DNA of 64,000 bases from Granulicella arctica (GCF_013410065.1 NZ_JACCCW010000002.1:1488001-1552000), one strand, 5' to 3'; counted from the stretch's first letter, positions 17,243 to 26,937 are shown. The notes: generated by a model from the letters alone, not told the origin. Program-made: numbers and translations.

Positions 17243-17318
17243 GAGAGCGTAGCTCAGTTGGTAGAGCATCGCCCTTTTAAGGCGTTGGTCCTGGGTTCGA
17301 GCCCCAGCGCTCTCACCA
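17243..17318 (+). tRNA. tRNA-Lys (TTT)
   Basis: A cloverleaf can be drawn: acceptor GAGAGCG (17243-17249) with CGCTCTC (17308-17314), D arm AGCTCAGTTGGTAGAGC, anticodon loop CTTTTAA with TTT at 17276-17278, T arm CTGGGTTCGAGCCCCAG, and an encoded CCA at 17316-17318. Confidence 0.97.
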
Positions 17319-17382
17319 TAAACTCAACAATTTCCTGATTCCCCCCACAAAGCAGAGGAGAGCCTCTACCTTCGTCGATGAA

Positions 17383-18213
17383 TCACGCAGGCAGAGCGTC
17401 AAAAGTTGATTCCGCGATGTAACCCGCCATCGCCTGACTGAGCTGCGAATCGACTTCATCCGCAATAGTCATCACGCCAAGCAGCAACACACTGAAGTCG
17501 ATCGTCGCCAGGTTGTTTTGCAGCGTATTGAAGATGCTGACCTGAAGCATTCGCGACTCTTCCACCATCATCGCGGCGGTATAACCTTGCTTGCGACGAC
17601 TCTCCCCATGTTCCGTAGAAGCAGCCGACATCGGCTCCTTGCTGCCCAAGGGCTTGAACGAGCGCAGACGTTCCACCAGATCGCCGAAGACCTGAACCAA
17701 ATGGCCACAACGCTGTTCGCGGCTCATCGGTATAGCCATCAGGGTCTCTTCTTGCTCGACGCGTTTAAGCCAGTCCTGGATACTGCTCTCGATGGAGCGT
17801 TCGAGAATCGTCGCCACGCTCTCCACCACGCGAGTCTTCTTCGGACCATTGGCAAGTCTTTGTTTGATCGCATCAACAAGTGCCGGTATGTTCATCGGCT
17901 TCACGAGAATTTCGTCGGTCTGTAGCAGGATGGCATGGGCTGCCGCACCCATTTCGGGGAAGGAGCTCAGCAGCATCGTGACGGCTTTAGGATTGGCATG
18001 GCGCATCGCGCTTACAACCGTAAGACCATCTCCCGGGCCCGGCATGTGAAGATCGCTTAGTAGAACGTCAAAGCTTCCAGAGCTGATATGCCGCAGAGCA
18101 TCCGACACGTTGCTGGCGCTGATTACCTCGAAGTCATGATGCTGCAACACTTGGCTCAGCGAGGACAGCAAAATCTCGTTATCGTCCACAACTAGAACCT
18201 TGGCAAACGCCAT
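17383..18213 (-). CDS. Response regulator with RsbRD-like output domain
   Basis: The 276-residue protein has a receiver domain (~1-125) with DDNEILL at the acidic pocket, the phosphoacceptor Asp in LLSDLHMPG (~55), and the Lys in EILVKPMN (~105). The C-terminal part (~135-276, SVATILERSIESSIQDWLKR onward) is all-helical and resembles the RsbRD N-terminal sensor domain rather than a DNA-binding output. The output is therefore probably protein interaction. No kinase is adjacent. A perfect 8-bp inverted repeat lies ~105 bases upstream. Confidence 0.82.
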   Translation of the reverse strand: MAFAKVLVVDDNEILLSSLSQVLQHHDFEVISASNVSDALRHISSGSFDVLLSDLHMPGPGDGLTVVSAMRHANPKAVTMLLSSFPEMGAAAHAILLQTDEILVKPMNIPALVDAIKQRLANGPKKTRVVESVATILERSIESSIQDWLKRVEQEETLMAIPMSREQRCGHLVQVFGDLVERLRSFKPLGSKEPMSAASTEHGESRRKQGYTAAMMVEESRMLQVSIFNTLQNNLATIDFSVLLLGVMTIADEVDSQLSQAMAGYIAESTFDALPA

Positions 18214-18315
18214 CGCATCTCCTTATAGGACATACGTAAAGGTAGCCGTCCGCCTCTGAGTGTAGTCCTTATGTAGGCTGAGTGACACAGCGAATCTCGC
18301 GCGCTCGTGAATTAT

Positions 18316-18335
18316 TATGTCGCCAAAGCGACATA
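18316..18335. promoter_or_regulatory. Perfect inverted repeat, candidate operator
   Basis: TATGTCGC-CAAA-GCGACATA has two perfect 8-base arms with a 4-base centre. It is placed between the divergent response regulator (starts 18213) and the small ORF (starts 18356). Spacing and symmetry suit a dimeric repressor site; which protein binds is unknown. Confidence 0.5.
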
Positions 18336-18355
18336 GAGAGCGTACTGTCGTCCAC

Positions 18356-18574
18356 ATGACAGTGTATAAGGACACCGAAGCTGAGGTTCTTAAACGCCGC
18401 AAGGCCATCTTCGAGATGAAGATTGCTGAAGAGCGAGCTGCGCTGCAAAGTAGTACGACCGGACCAGGCCGTCCTCCTGAATGCTCTTTTATTGCTGGAG
18501 AGTCACGCCGCGAACGATTGAATCGGTGGGAATCTACGGTGACTGCACTCAAACGGGTTATCGCCACACTTTAG
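18356..18574 (+). CDS. Small hypothetical protein
   Basis: The 72-residue product is charged and probably helical (EAEVLKRRKAIFEMKIAEER), with a Lys/Arg-rich C terminus. No family was recognised. An in-frame ATG at 18317 lies within the palindrome, so I prefer the Met at 18356. It heads a short run of small plus-strand genes (18614 and 18878) divergent from the response regulator. Confidence 0.45.
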   Translation: MTVYKDTEAEVLKRRKAIFEMKIAEERAALQSSTTGPGRPPECSFIAGESRRERLNRWESTVTALKRVIATL

Positions 18575-18613
18575 ACCTCCCGTCAATCCGCTCCTCGACC
18601 GGAGGTAGTCTCC

Positions 18614-18841
18614 ATGACTACTATCAGTTTGAAATGCGCTCTATGCAAGGCAGAAGTATTGATTCCTCTTCAACCTACCGAATACAACCGGTCCGCTAAA
18701 AACGAGTGTCGGATCTGCAACGCTTCCATAAGGGCTTCTGTTGTAGATTGGCTGTCTTTTTGGCACTCCCCACAGAACTTCACAGAAAGTCGTCCACATG
18801 AGCGAGCAAGACGTACTTTTATCAGAAGTGCAACGGGATAG
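18614..18841 (+). CDS. Small zinc-ribbon-like protein
   Basis: The 75-residue protein has paired CxxC motifs, C8-A-L-C11 and C32-R-I-C35, spaced as in a small zinc ribbon. The start ATG has a clear GGAGG (cggaggtagtctccATG) upstream. The C-terminal half is basic and lacks motifs. Function is unknown; possible roles are nucleic acid or protein binding (inference from the ribbon only). Confidence 0.55.
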   Translation: MTTISLKCALCKAEVLIPLQPTEYNRSAKNECRICNASIRASVVDWLSFWHSPQNFTESRPHERARRTFIRSATG

Positions 18842-18877
18842 TCGCACCCTGCATCCTTCATAACAGGAGTGATCTTG

Positions 18878-19138
18878 ATGGAGATGCAACTCATTATCGC
18901 AGACAACGAAACCGGCGCAACAACCACCCTCCTTCGCAACGGTCTGGAATGGTCCAAGGAGTACACATCGTGGCAGCAAGCCCTGGACGATGCACTGAGC
19001 CTCAACCTGCTCACATCCGACCTGCACCACGAAGCAGAGTCCCTGCCGCCCGCCTTTCCCTACTACGGCCTCACCCAGGCCAAAAGCCGCCAACTAGCCG
19101 CAGCAGGATTCACCCACCACCACGCTCTAGCCGCCTAG
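18878..19138 (+). CDS. Small hypothetical protein
   Basis: The 86-residue product (MEMQLIIADNETGATTTLLR...) has no recognised domain. AGGAG lies 8 bases before the ATG at 18878, so this start is preferred over an upstream GTG at 18869. It is the third small gene in the plus-strand run and converges on the ATP-grasp gene, ending 22 bases before that gene's stop. Confidence 0.5.
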   Translation: MEMQLIIADNETGATTTLLRNGLEWSKEYTSWQQALDDALSLNLLTSDLHHEAESLPPAFPYYGLTQAKSRQLAAAGFTHHHALAA

Positions 19139-19160
19139 CCTAAGGCCCGGTGTCTACCCC

Positions 19161-20372
19161 CTAAGCCGAAGGCCGATCCGGCACCGGTGCACTCGCACAA
19201 AACTCATCCAGAAACCGAACCCCGTACTGCCCCACCAGCTCCTCCACCCGAGCCGCCGAGTCCGAACGCACGATCAGCCCCGCGTGGTGATGCTTCGTCA
19301 GCCGATGTACCACCTCCGCATCGCCATATCCGCTCGTATCCGGCCGCTCCTGCCGCGCCAGTGAGATCACGCTCCCCGCAAACCCACCCTTCGACACCGG
19401 CGGCGCATACTCCTCGCCTCGCACCATCGCGACCTCGATCCGCGCCCACTCCACCCAAGGATTGATGCCCGTCGCGCTCTCCACCACCTCCGCGATATAC
19501 GCGCCACCCACGCGCGCCGCGCTCTCCAGAAAATAAAATCGCCCATCCTCCGTCGACCGGATGAACTCCGTATGCGTCACCCCGGACACCATCCCCAGCG
19601 CCGCAATCACCTCCCGGTGCACCCGCACCAGATCCTGCGCCTCATCCAACCCCGGATCGAGCGCCCGCGTCGTAAACACTCCGCCCTGGTGCATCGTCGT
19701 CATCGGTGGAGCACCATACTTGTGCGGTGCGCTGAACACCACCTCACCCTTCCACGTCACTCCCTCAACGTGATACACCGAGCCCGTCACAAACCGTTCC
19801 AACACGTAATGGCTCTGCAAGTCCCCAAGCTGATCCAGAATCGGCCAAAGATCGTCCGGAGTACGAATCGTCTTGATCCCAATCGCTGAAGCATTCGCCC
19901 GCGGCTTCAGCAGCCAGGGTCCCGGCACAGTAGCCATAAAGTGTCGCAGATCGTCGTAATTAAAAACCCCGCTGAACTCCGGCACCGGAACCCCCGCCGC
20001 CTTCGTCCGCACCCGCATCGCCAGCTTGTCGCGGAAGAACGCCGTCGCCGTCACACCCATCCCCGGCAGCCGCAGATGCTCCCGCAGCAACGCGGCATGC
20101 TCCATATCGAACTCATCAAGCGCTACAACCCGGTCGATTCGCCGCGTCCGCCCAAGATAGGTAACCGTGTTCAATACCTGTTCCGGAGTCAACCCCGTCG
20201 GCATCGTCAACAGCTCCGCCAACGCCTCCCGCGGCCAGTCCGCATCCCGCAGCTTGTCTATTGTCAGCAGTGTCACCGCACATCCCAGCCGATGTGCCTC
20301 CGACAAAAACGCCTGCCCCTTCTCATACGTGCTGATGCAGAACACACCCGGCTTCCCTGCTGAATCGCTCAT
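19161..20372 (-). CDS. ATP-grasp domain protein
   Basis: The 403-residue protein has the ATP-grasp layout: a Rossmann-like N-terminal part (GVFCISTYEKGQ), the ATP-binding centre GPWLLKPRANASAIGIKTI (~149-167), then VLERFVTGSVYHVEGVTW and the Mg-binding FYFLESAARVGGAYI (~276-290). These enzymes join a carboxylate to an amine or thiol via an acyl phosphate; the substrates cannot be told. It follows hldE on the minus strand (128-base gap) and may belong to the same envelope operon. Confidence 0.82.
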   Translation of the reverse strand: MSDSAGKPGVFCISTYEKGQAFLSEAHRLGCAVTLLTIDKLRDADWPREALAELLTMPTGLTPEQVLNTVTYLGRTRRIDRVVALDEFDMEHAALLREHLRLPGMGVTATAFFRDKLAMRVRTKAAGVPVPEFSGVFNYDDLRHFMATVPGPWLLKPRANASAIGIKTIRTPDDLWPILDQLGDLQSHYVLERFVTGSVYHVEGVTWKGEVVFSAPHKYGAPPMTTMHQGGVFTTRALDPGLDEAQDLVRVHREVIAALGMVSGVTHTEFIRSTEDGRFYFLESAARVGGAYIAEVVESATGINPWVEWARIEVAMVRGEEYAPPVSKGGFAGSVISLARQERPDTSGYGDAEVVHRLTKHHHAGLIVRSDSAARVEELVGQYGVRFLDEFCASAPVPDRPSA

Positions 20373-20500
20373 CGCTCCCCACCTCGGACAACCAACGCGC
20401 CAATTCGTTCAGCCTACCACTGCATTACTTCACCAGCTCCTCGCAAGCGCAGCTTTCACACCATCTTCAAGCAACGTAACCGGAGCGCCACACCTGTCTC

Positions 20501-21973
20501 CTACGTCGTCGCCACCATCTTCTTCACAATATTCGTAGTAGAAAACCCTTCCACTGTAGGCACAATCTCAACGCGCCCTCCGGCAGCAATCACATCCTCA
20601 TGACCCACCACCGTCTCGATGGTGTAGTCCCCACCCTTCACCAGAACATTCGGCTTCAGCGCCCGGATCAACTCAAGCGGCGTCTCCTCGTCGAACAGCA
20701 CCACCGCATCCACCGCCGCCAGCGCCGACATCACCCGCGCCCGCTCATTCTCTCCGATGATCGGCCTCGTCGGCCCCTTCAGACGGCTCACCGACTGGTC
20801 CGTATTCAACCCCAGCACCAGCTTCGAGCCAAACCGCCTGCAATCCTCCAACAGCGTAATATGCCCCACATGCAGCAGGTCGAAGCACCCGTTCGTAAAC
20901 ACGATCGTCTCGCCCGAAGCCCGCCACTCTGCCACCCGCCGCTGCGCCCGCTCGAAATCCAGTACCTTCTCGCCCGAACTCAACCCCGAACTCGACGTCA
21001 GCACCGCAATCAACTCATGCTGCGCAATCGGCACCGTCCCCACCTTCCCCACAACAATGCCCGCCGCCACATTCGCCAGCTCCACCGCCGTATGGATATG
21101 CAGTCCGCCCGCCATGCTCGCCGCCAGAGTCGCAATCACCGTATCGCCCGCACCCGACACGTCGAAGACCTCCCGCGCCCGCGCCGGAGAGTGATACCTC
21201 TCCGCCCCCGGTCCAATCACACGAATGCCCTTCTCGCTCATCGTCACCGTCAAAAACTGGATGTCGTGTTCAGCAATCAACTCCTGCGCCATCACCAGCA
21301 TCTCGTCCGTCCGATGGGAAGCAATCTTCGTCGCAGCCGACAGCTCATTCAGGTTCGGGCACACCGTCGTCGCCCCTGTGTACTTGCTGAAGTCCGGCGT
21401 CTTCGGATCGGCCAGCACCAGCACTCCCGCCGCCCGCGCCGCAGCGATCACCCGCTCGCATAGCGCCGTCGTCAACGCACCCTTCGCATAGTCCGACAGG
21501 ATCACCGCATGAACCTTCCCCGCCATCTGCACCGTCCGCTCAATCAGCCGCTCCACCTCAACCGTCGGGTACGGGTCACGGCTCTCGATATCCAAACGCA
21601 GTAGCTGCTGTTGCCGCCCCATGATCCTCGTCTTCGAGATCGTCGGCAGCGAACTCGACACCACCCCCACCGAGTCCACCCCAGCCTTGTCCAACAGTGC
21701 CAGCAGTTCTTCCTTCTCGCCGTCCTCACCCCAAAAACCCGCCAGAAAACTCTGGCATCCCAGCCCCGCAAGATTCATCGCGACGTTTGCCGCCCCGCCC
21801 GGCCGCTCATATCGCTGTGCATGACGCAGTACCGGCACCGGTGCCTCCGGCGAGATCCGTTCCACCTCACCCAGGATGTACCGGTCCAACATAATGTCGC
21901 CCACAACGAGGACCTTGATCTGGCCGAAGCCACCCTCCAGCAGGTTCAGGATCGAATGCAACTCTGGCAGCAT
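20501..21973 (-). CDS. hldE: Bifunctional heptose 7-phosphate kinase / heptose 1-phosphate adenylyltransferase HldE
   Basis: HldE makes ADP-glycero-manno-heptose for the LPS core, working before and after GmhB. The N-terminal ribokinase-type kinase (~1-330) shows VVGDIMLDRYILG, RPGGAANVAMNLAGLG and the anion-hole DVSGAGDTV (~271-279). The C-terminal nucleotidyltransferase starts at FTNGCFDLLHVGH (~359-371) with GLNTDQSVSRLKG. The 490-residue length is normal for the fusion. The gene lies between a GT9 heptosyltransferase and an ATP-grasp gene on the same strand. Confidence 0.95.
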   Translation of the reverse strand: MLPELHSILNLLEGGFGQIKVLVVGDIMLDRYILGEVERISPEAPVPVLRHAQRYERPGGAANVAMNLAGLGCQSFLAGFWGEDGEKEELLALLDKAGVDSVGVVSSSLPTISKTRIMGRQQQLLRLDIESRDPYPTVEVERLIERTVQMAGKVHAVILSDYAKGALTTALCERVIAAARAAGVLVLADPKTPDFSKYTGATTVCPNLNELSAATKIASHRTDEMLVMAQELIAEHDIQFLTVTMSEKGIRVIGPGAERYHSPARAREVFDVSGAGDTVIATLAASMAGGLHIHTAVELANVAAGIVVGKVGTVPIAQHELIAVLTSSSGLSSGEKVLDFERAQRRVAEWRASGETIVFTNGCFDLLHVGHITLLEDCRRFGSKLVLGLNTDQSVSRLKGPTRPIIGENERARVMSALAAVDAVVLFDEETPLELIRALKPNVLVKGGDYTIETVVGHEDVIAAGGRVEIVPTVEGFSTTNIVKKMVATT

Positions 21974-22018
21974 GATTCTCCCTTAACTTCCGTTCCTATC
22001 ATCGCATCTTGATAGCAC

Positions 22019-23218
22019 TTACGAATCGCCCCGCAACGAATCCAGCACGCCCCTCACCTCCGCCAACACCTCATCCACCGTGATCGACGTCAGACACCTC
22101 TTCTTCTCCACAATGCAGGTCTCAAGCCTGCACCCCGCGCACTCAACCCTGTGATACAGCACCCGATGCCGCCTCCCATACGGAAACCACACTCGCGGAA
22201 TATTTCGCGCCGAAAAGATCCCCACACATGGAGTCTGCATCGCCGCCGCCAGATGCATCGGTCCGCTGTCATGTCCAAGAAACACCCGCGACCGAGCAAA
22301 CACCGCCCCACTCTCCCGCGGAGTTAGCTTCCCACAGAGATTCAACACCGGCCCGCCAGAAGCCACGCCGCGCCACCCCTCAGCAATAGACTCGCTATAC
22401 TCCGCATCCACCGCCGCCCCTGTAATCGCCAGCCCATATCCCGGATACATCGCCGCCAGCCGTCTCAGCAACTCCCGCCAGTTCTCTCGCCCCCAGTCGT
22501 TCGACTGGTTCTTCGTCCCGATGCTCACCGCGATCCAGGGCCGCTCACCCGCTCCGCCAAGCACCTCAGCCGCCTTCGCCCGCTCCACCTCCGTCAGCCT
22601 CAGATCCCAGCTTGCGGGATCGTCCAAATACGCATCCCCCAGCTCTGCCACGCACCGCGCCAGCCGGCTCGCCTCCGGCTCCAGCCACCCCTCCGCATTC
22701 TCAATCCGGTTGTTGTGCAGGTCCTCCGTCACCGGAGCCCCCACAATCCGACGAATCCCGCACAGCCGGAAGAACGCCACATCCCGCTTCGCCGCACCCA
22801 CCCCACGCGGCGGAGCCAGATACACCAGCACCTCCGGCCGCCACCGCACCAGCGTCCACCACAGTGATAGCAACTCACTCACACTCCGCGTCCCCACTGC
22901 ATACCGGAAGTACCCCTGCACCAACCCCGTATTCTCCACAACCGCTGCCGCCGGTGGAGCCTTCACATTCACCGGAAAGTTCGTCAGCAACCGCCGCTCC
23001 GCCCCCGGAAACGCCCGCGCTACCAGATGCAGCGCAGGCAGAGCCACCAACGTATCTCCCAGGCTACCCAGGCGGTAGATCAGGACCCTTTGTATTGTCT
23101 TTGCCATTCCCTTTAGTCTGCTTGTTCCGCGCCCCAACAGCAACCCCGCTCCAAGGCCCGCCTCCTTTATCGAAGACCAGGTCATCCAAAAACCAGGATT
23201 ACTGATAAAGTTTTCCAT
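22019..23218 (-). CDS. Family 9 glycosyltransferase (ADP-heptose:LPS heptosyltransferase-like)
   Basis: The protein has the GT9 opening [20 protein letters not shown] and the C-terminal donor site region with [21 protein letters not shown], as in WaaC/WaaF. It would add heptose to the LPS core on the cytoplasmic side. The Met at 23218 has GGAG five bases upstream; the conserved domain itself begins ~40 residues later, near a Met at 23107, which is an alternative start. hldE, which makes the donor, follows 45 bases downstream. Confidence 0.88.
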   Translation of the reverse strand: MENFISNPGFWMTWSSIKEAGLGAGLLLGRGTSRLKGMAKTIQRVLIYRLGSLGDTLVALPALHLVARAFPGAERRLLTNFPVNVKAPPAAAVVENTGLVQGYFRYAVGTRSVSELLSLWWTLVRWRPEVLVYLAPPRGVGAAKRDVAFFRLCGIRRIVGAPVTEDLHNNRIENAEGWLEPEASRLARCVAELGDAYLDDPASWDLRLTEVERAKAAEVLGGAGERPWIAVSIGTKNQSNDWGRENWRELLRRLAAMYPGYGLAITGAAVDAEYSESIAEGWRGVASGGPVLNLCGKLTPRESGAVFARSRVFLGHDSGPMHLAAAMQTPCVGIFSARNIPRVWFPYGRRHRVLYHRVECAGCRLETCIVEKKRCLTSITVDEVLAEVRGVLDSLRGDS

Positions 23219-23251
23219 GGGGACTCCAAACCACCGGAGCACTCATCACGT

Positions 23252-23866
23252 ATGCCCAACCTCTGCGCAATACCCCGACTGCACGACCAGGCGACCCTCG
23301 AGTGGCACGATGAGAGTCTCCCTCCCCATTCTTATTCCCTTCCCGACGCACCCGACTTCGCCGAGCTCGCCATGGCCAACCACCGCGCCAACTTCGACCT
23401 CTGGCACGAAGAGGACCTCGCCCGCGACCCAGCCGCCACCGACGCCACCATTGCCGCCGACAAGCACGCCATCGACCGCCTCAACCAGCGCCGCAACGAT
23501 CTCGTCGAGCAGATGGACCTCTGGCTCCTCAACTGGCTCACCGGTGCCGGCCTCCAGCAAAACCCCCTCGCGCCCCTCAACTCCGAGACTCCCGGCCTCA
23601 TCCTCGACCGGCTCTCCATCCTCGCGCTCAAAATCTACCACACCCACGAGGAAGCTCACCGCGCGACCGCGACCGACGCCCATCGCCTCCGCAACTGCAC
23701 CCGCCTCATCCTCCTCGAGGAGCAGCGCGCCGATCTCTCCACCTGTCTCGAAGCCCTATGGACACAGGTGATCGAAGGGAAACGCCGCTTCAAACTCTAC
23801 CGTCAGATGAAGATGTACAACGATCCCGATCTCAATCCAGTCCTCTACCGGCGGACCCGGAGTTGA
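23252..23866 (+). CDS. DUF4254 family protein
   Basis: The 204-residue soluble, mostly helical protein matches DUF4254, with the recognisable [20 protein letters not shown] and [17 protein letters not shown] ending. Members tend to sit beside LPS core genes, as here (divergent from the heptosyltransferase). The biochemical role is not known. Confidence 0.8.
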   Translation: MPNLCAIPRLHDQATLEWHDESLPPHSYSLPDAPDFAELAMANHRANFDLWHEEDLARDPAATDATIAADKHAIDRLNQRRNDLVEQMDLWLLNWLTGAGLQQNPLAPLNSETPGLILDRLSILALKIYHTHEEAHRATATDAHRLRNCTRLILLEEQRADLSTCLEALWTQVIEGKRRFKLYRQMKMYNDPDLNPVLYRRTRS

Positions 23867-23990
23867 CCTGAGGCTCCGATCTGCGTATAAAACGCAGACG
23901 AGAAGAGACAACAGAAAAGAACATTGAGACATCCATCAGGAGACTACCGATAGAAGATTGATTCACACTCTCTCGGTCATCCAAATCAAT

Positions 23991-24554
23991 ATGGCGCAGA
24001 CAAACACGGCAAAGGCTCATCCAGTGAAACGCACTCCCCGCACCCTCGCCGGCGAAGTTCCCCCCACCTCCGCGAACGGCCGTCCCCACGCCCTCGCTCT
24101 CTACGAAGACGCCCTGCGCCTTCTGCAAGCCGGTAAATACGACAAGGCCCACGCAGCATTCAACGCCATGCTGGCCGACAGCCCCGCAGATCTCGCGGCA
24201 TCTATCCGCATGTACATCAACGCCTGTCTTCAGCAGATCAACAAGGGCAAGACCAGCTTTCAGAGCCACGAAGAACGGTACGACTACGCCATCTCCCTGC
24301 TCAACGAAGGCCACTACGAGGACGCCCGCGAGCACTTCCAGGCTATCCTCGACGAGAACACCAGCGCCGACTACGCCTTCTACGGCCTCGCCGTCCTCGC
24401 CAGCATGACCGGCGACAGCCACACCTGCCTCGAGCGCCTCACCGAGGCCATCCGCCAGAACCCCCGCAACCGTATCCAGGCTCGCGCCGACTCCGACTTC
24501 CAGGACATGGCCGACGATCCTCGCTTTACGGAACTCCTCTACCCCGAGGTATGA
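23991..24554 (+). CDS. TPR-repeat protein
   Basis: The protein contains about three TPR-like units, for example EDALRLLQAGKYDKAHAAFN, AISLLNEGHYEDAREHFQAI and a third ending LERLTEAIRQNPRN. TPRs act as protein-binding scaffolds. I use the ATG at 23991; a TTG at 23958 with a distant GGAG is possible. It overlaps the YvcK gene by four bases (ATGA), so the two are translated together. Confidence 0.75.
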   Translation: MAQTNTAKAHPVKRTPRTLAGEVPPTSANGRPHALALYEDALRLLQAGKYDKAHAAFNAMLADSPADLAASIRMYINACLQQINKGKTSFQSHEERYDYAISLLNEGHYEDAREHFQAILDENTSADYAFYGLAVLASMTGDSHTCLERLTEAIRQNPRNRIQARADSDFQDMADDPRFTELLYPEV

Positions 24555-25621
24555 CCCTGATCCAGGAAGCAAGCCGCCCCGCGCCACCGGTAGCCAGACA
24601 ACAAGGGCTTCGGGTCGTAGCCATCGGCGGTGGCACCGGCCTCTCCACCCTCCTCCGCGGCCTCAAACGCCACGTCGCCGCCCCCACCGGCACCCAGCCG
24701 CCCATTGACCCCGGCTGTCCCGACGCCCCCTGCCTCATCCGCGATCTCACCGCCATCGTCACCGTCACCGACGACGGCGGCTCCTCCGGCCGCCTCCGCG
24801 AAGACCTCCACGTCCCTCCCCCCGGCGACGTCCGCAACTGCCTCGTCGCCCTCTCCGAGGACGAGCACCTCCTCTCCCGTCTCTTCCAGTTCCGCTTCGA
24901 CACCGGCGAGCTCCAGGGCCACAGCTTCGGCAACCTCTTCCTCGCCGCACTCAGCCAGATCAATGGTGGAGACTTCAGCCACGCCGTTCAGATGTCCTCG
25001 CAGATCCTCGCCACCCGAGGCCGCATCTACCCCGCCACCAACACCAACGTCACCCTCGCCGCCCTCATGGACGACGGCTCCCTCGTCTCCGGCGAAACCA
25101 ACATCACCGCCAGTAAGCAGCGCATCGTCGAGCTCATGCTCGAGCCCGCCGACGCCCTCCCTCTCTCAGAAACCTTGGAAGCAATCCAGGCCGCCGACCT
25201 CATCACCATGGGCCCCGGCTCCCTCTACACCTCCCTCATCACCAACCTCCTCGTCCGCGGCATCCCCGACGCCCTCGCCGCCTCCAAGGCCACCCGCGTC
25301 TACGTCTGCAACCTCATGACGCAAGCCAACGAGTCGCTCGGCCTCACCGCCAGCCAGCACATCGAACGCATCCTCCAGCACGCCGGCCCCACCAAGCGTC
25401 CCATCTTCGACTACGCCCTCATCAACACCGCCCCCATCTCCCCCACCCTCCTCGCCCAGTACGCCCGCGAAGGCCAAACCCCCATCACCCCCGACCTCGA
25501 CCGCATCCGCTCCCTCGGCGTCGAGCCCATCACCGGCAACTTTGCCCACGAAGACGGCGTCCTCCGTCACGACTACGACAAAGTCACCGACTGCCTCCTC
25601 AAACTAGCCCTCCCCCATTAG
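24551..25621 (+). CDS. Gluconeogenesis factor YvcK family protein
   Basis: The 356-residue protein of the CofD/YvcK fold shows AIGGGTGLSTLLRGLKRH, the VTVTDDGGSSGRLR motif, PGDVRNCLVALS and the later ITMGPGSLYTSLITNLLV. YvcK proteins bind UDP-GlcNAc and influence cell-wall precursor flux and growth on gluconeogenic substrates in Bacillus; a direct enzyme activity is not established. The start overlaps the TPR gene's stop. The usual neighbours WhiA and RapZ are absent. Confidence 0.9.
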   Translation: MTLIQEASRPAPPVARQQGLRVVAIGGGTGLSTLLRGLKRHVAAPTGTQPPIDPGCPDAPCLIRDLTAIVTVTDDGGSSGRLREDLHVPPPGDVRNCLVALSEDEHLLSRLFQFRFDTGELQGHSFGNLFLAALSQINGGDFSHAVQMSSQILATRGRIYPATNTNVTLAALMDDGSLVSGETNITASKQRIVELMLEPADALPLSETLEAIQAADLITMGPGSLYTSLITNLLVRGIPDALAASKATRVYVCNLMTQANESLGLTASQHIERILQHAGPTKRPIFDYALINTAPISPTLLAQYAREGQTPITPDLDRIRSLGVEPITGNFAHEDGVLRHDYDKVTDCLLKLALPH

Positions 25622-25812
25622 CCTTGTACTCCAAGCCCATTCGGAGTTAACCTACTATAGTACCTCGGCAGTCTCCGCCCGCGCGTATGGTTCAGACTTC
25701 AGTCAGGAGACTCTACTCGTGGCCTCAGTCAGCAGCGTCGCGAACGGAGGCGATGCTGGTGCTCAGAAGATTTGCGCCCAAACCGCCCCTCCAGCCGAAG
25801 GAGACATCCATC

Positions 25813-26163
25813 ATGTCCGCATCGCATAAACACCACGCCATCGATTACATCGAGCTTCCTTGCACCAACCCGCAGGACATCAAAGCCTTCTATTCCACCG
25901 TCTTCGGATGGACCTTCGAGGACTGGGGCCCATCCTACATCTCCTTTCATGGCGCGGGACTCGATGGCGGTTTCACCACTGAAGAGCCCGTCGCAACGAG
26001 TGGAGCCCGCGTCATCCTCTACAGCCACAACCTCGAAGCGACACGCTCCGAAGTAGAGTCGGCAGGAGGTCGCGTCCACAAGGAGATCTTCACCTTCCCC
26101 GGCGGTCGCCGATTCCACTTCCTCGATCCCGACGGCAACCACCTAGCCGTCTGGTCAGAGTAA
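25813..26163 (+). CDS. VOC family (glyoxalase/bleomycin resistance-like) protein
   Basis: The 116-residue protein has a single VOC fold pair: IDYIELPCTNPQDIKAFYST, GWTFEDWGPSYISF, then the C-terminal FTFPGGRRFHFLDPDGNHLA. The metal-site residues around H-x-E and D-P-D-G-N are family-typical. The substrate is unknown. The ATG at 25813 has AAGGAG upstream; the frame extends further 5' (to 25687) without a better start. Confidence 0.85.
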   Translation: MSASHKHHAIDYIELPCTNPQDIKAFYSTVFGWTFEDWGPSYISFHGAGLDGGFTTEEPVATSGARVILYSHNLEATRSEVESAGGRVHKEIFTFPGGRRFHFLDPDGNHLAVWSE

Positions 26164-26175
26164 CCTCGCATCGGT

Positions 26176-26209
26176 CCCAATTCTTCGCGGCCCCATCGCG
26201 AAGAATGGG
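26176..26209. repeat. Hairpin repeat family B, copy 2
   Basis: CCCAATTCTTCGCG (26176-26189) and CGCGAAGAATGGG (26197-26209), loop GCCCCAT, lie immediately after the VOC gene. The arms match those at 504-533. They may also act as a transcription terminator, but no T-run follows. Confidence 0.5.
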
Positions 26210-26250
26210 CCGCTATCCCGCCCACCCCTGCCTGTCGTACTCTGTTCAAA

Positions 26251-26856
26251 ATGAGCACCCCCACACTCGAAGGCCCCCGCCTACGCCTCGAACCCCTCAC
26301 CCTCGCCCACATCCCCGCCTTCGAAGCCATCGCCTACGACGACCGTAACTGGCGCCACATGACCTCCTGGATCAAAAACCGCGCCGACCTCACCCAATGG
26401 ATCGAACTCGCCCTCACCAACGAACGCGCAGGCACCGTGCAACCCTGGATCACCATCCTGAAATCCACCGGCCAGCCCATAGGCACCACCAGCTTCCTCG
26501 ATCTCAACCAGCAGCACCGCACCGTCGAGATCGGATCCACCTGGCTCGCCCCCGCCTATCAAGCCACCGGCCTCAACCCCGAGGCCAAGCTCCTCCAGCT
26601 CGACTACGCCTTCGACACCCTCAACCTCAACCGCGTAGCCTTCAAGACCCACCACGAGAACAAACAATCGCAAGCCGCCCTCCGCAAACTCGGAGCCACC
26701 TACGAAGGCACCTTCCGCAACCACTACCTCATGCCCGACGGCACCCACCGCCACAGCGTCTGGTTCTCCATCATCCGCGAAGACTGGCCCGAAGTCCGCG
26801 CCCACCTAACCGCCCGCCTCGCCACAGTCGCTGATTCTCCTTCATCTCGCCAATAA
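26251..26856 (+). CDS. GNAT family N-acetyltransferase
   Basis: The 201-residue protein is of the RimJ/RimL-type GNAT layout: an N-terminal LEGPRLRLEPLTLAHIPAFE, an EIGSTWLAPAYQATGLNPEA acetyl-CoA-loop region (~91-110) and FDTLNLNRVAFKTHHENKQS at the C-terminal half. It transfers an acetyl group from acetyl-CoA to an amine; the target is unknown. The gene stands alone and is followed by repeats. Confidence 0.87.
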   Translation: MSTPTLEGPRLRLEPLTLAHIPAFEAIAYDDRNWRHMTSWIKNRADLTQWIELALTNERAGTVQPWITILKSTGQPIGTTSFLDLNQQHRTVEIGSTWLAPAYQATGLNPEAKLLQLDYAFDTLNLNRVAFKTHHENKQSQAALRKLGATYEGTFRNHYLMPDGTHRHSVWFSIIREDWPEVRAHLTARLATVADSPSSRQ

Positions 26857-26900
26857 AACTGTCATCCTGAGCGAAGCCGCAGCCGAAGGCCCTGCATTGG
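26857..26900. repeat. Dispersed repeat family A, copy 2
   Basis: AACTGTCATCCTGAGCGAAG starts here, directly after the GNAT stop, with a shortened GCAGCCGAAGGCCCTGC. Same family as 443 and 26938. Confidence 0.65.
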
Positions 26901-26937
26901 CCTTTGCTGTTGCTTGTCCTTATCCAAACACCCTCCA

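Noticed and set aside
18223..18567. Minus-strand 114-codon ORF opposite the small gene at 18356
   Set aside because: It has no ribosome site or recognised family, and it covers the palindrome and the opposing small gene; the plus-strand reading is better supported.
23246..23683. Minus-strand Gly/Val/Glu-rich ORF opposite DUF4254
   Set aside because: Antisense shadow in GC-rich DNA; the DUF4254 frame has clear family similarity.
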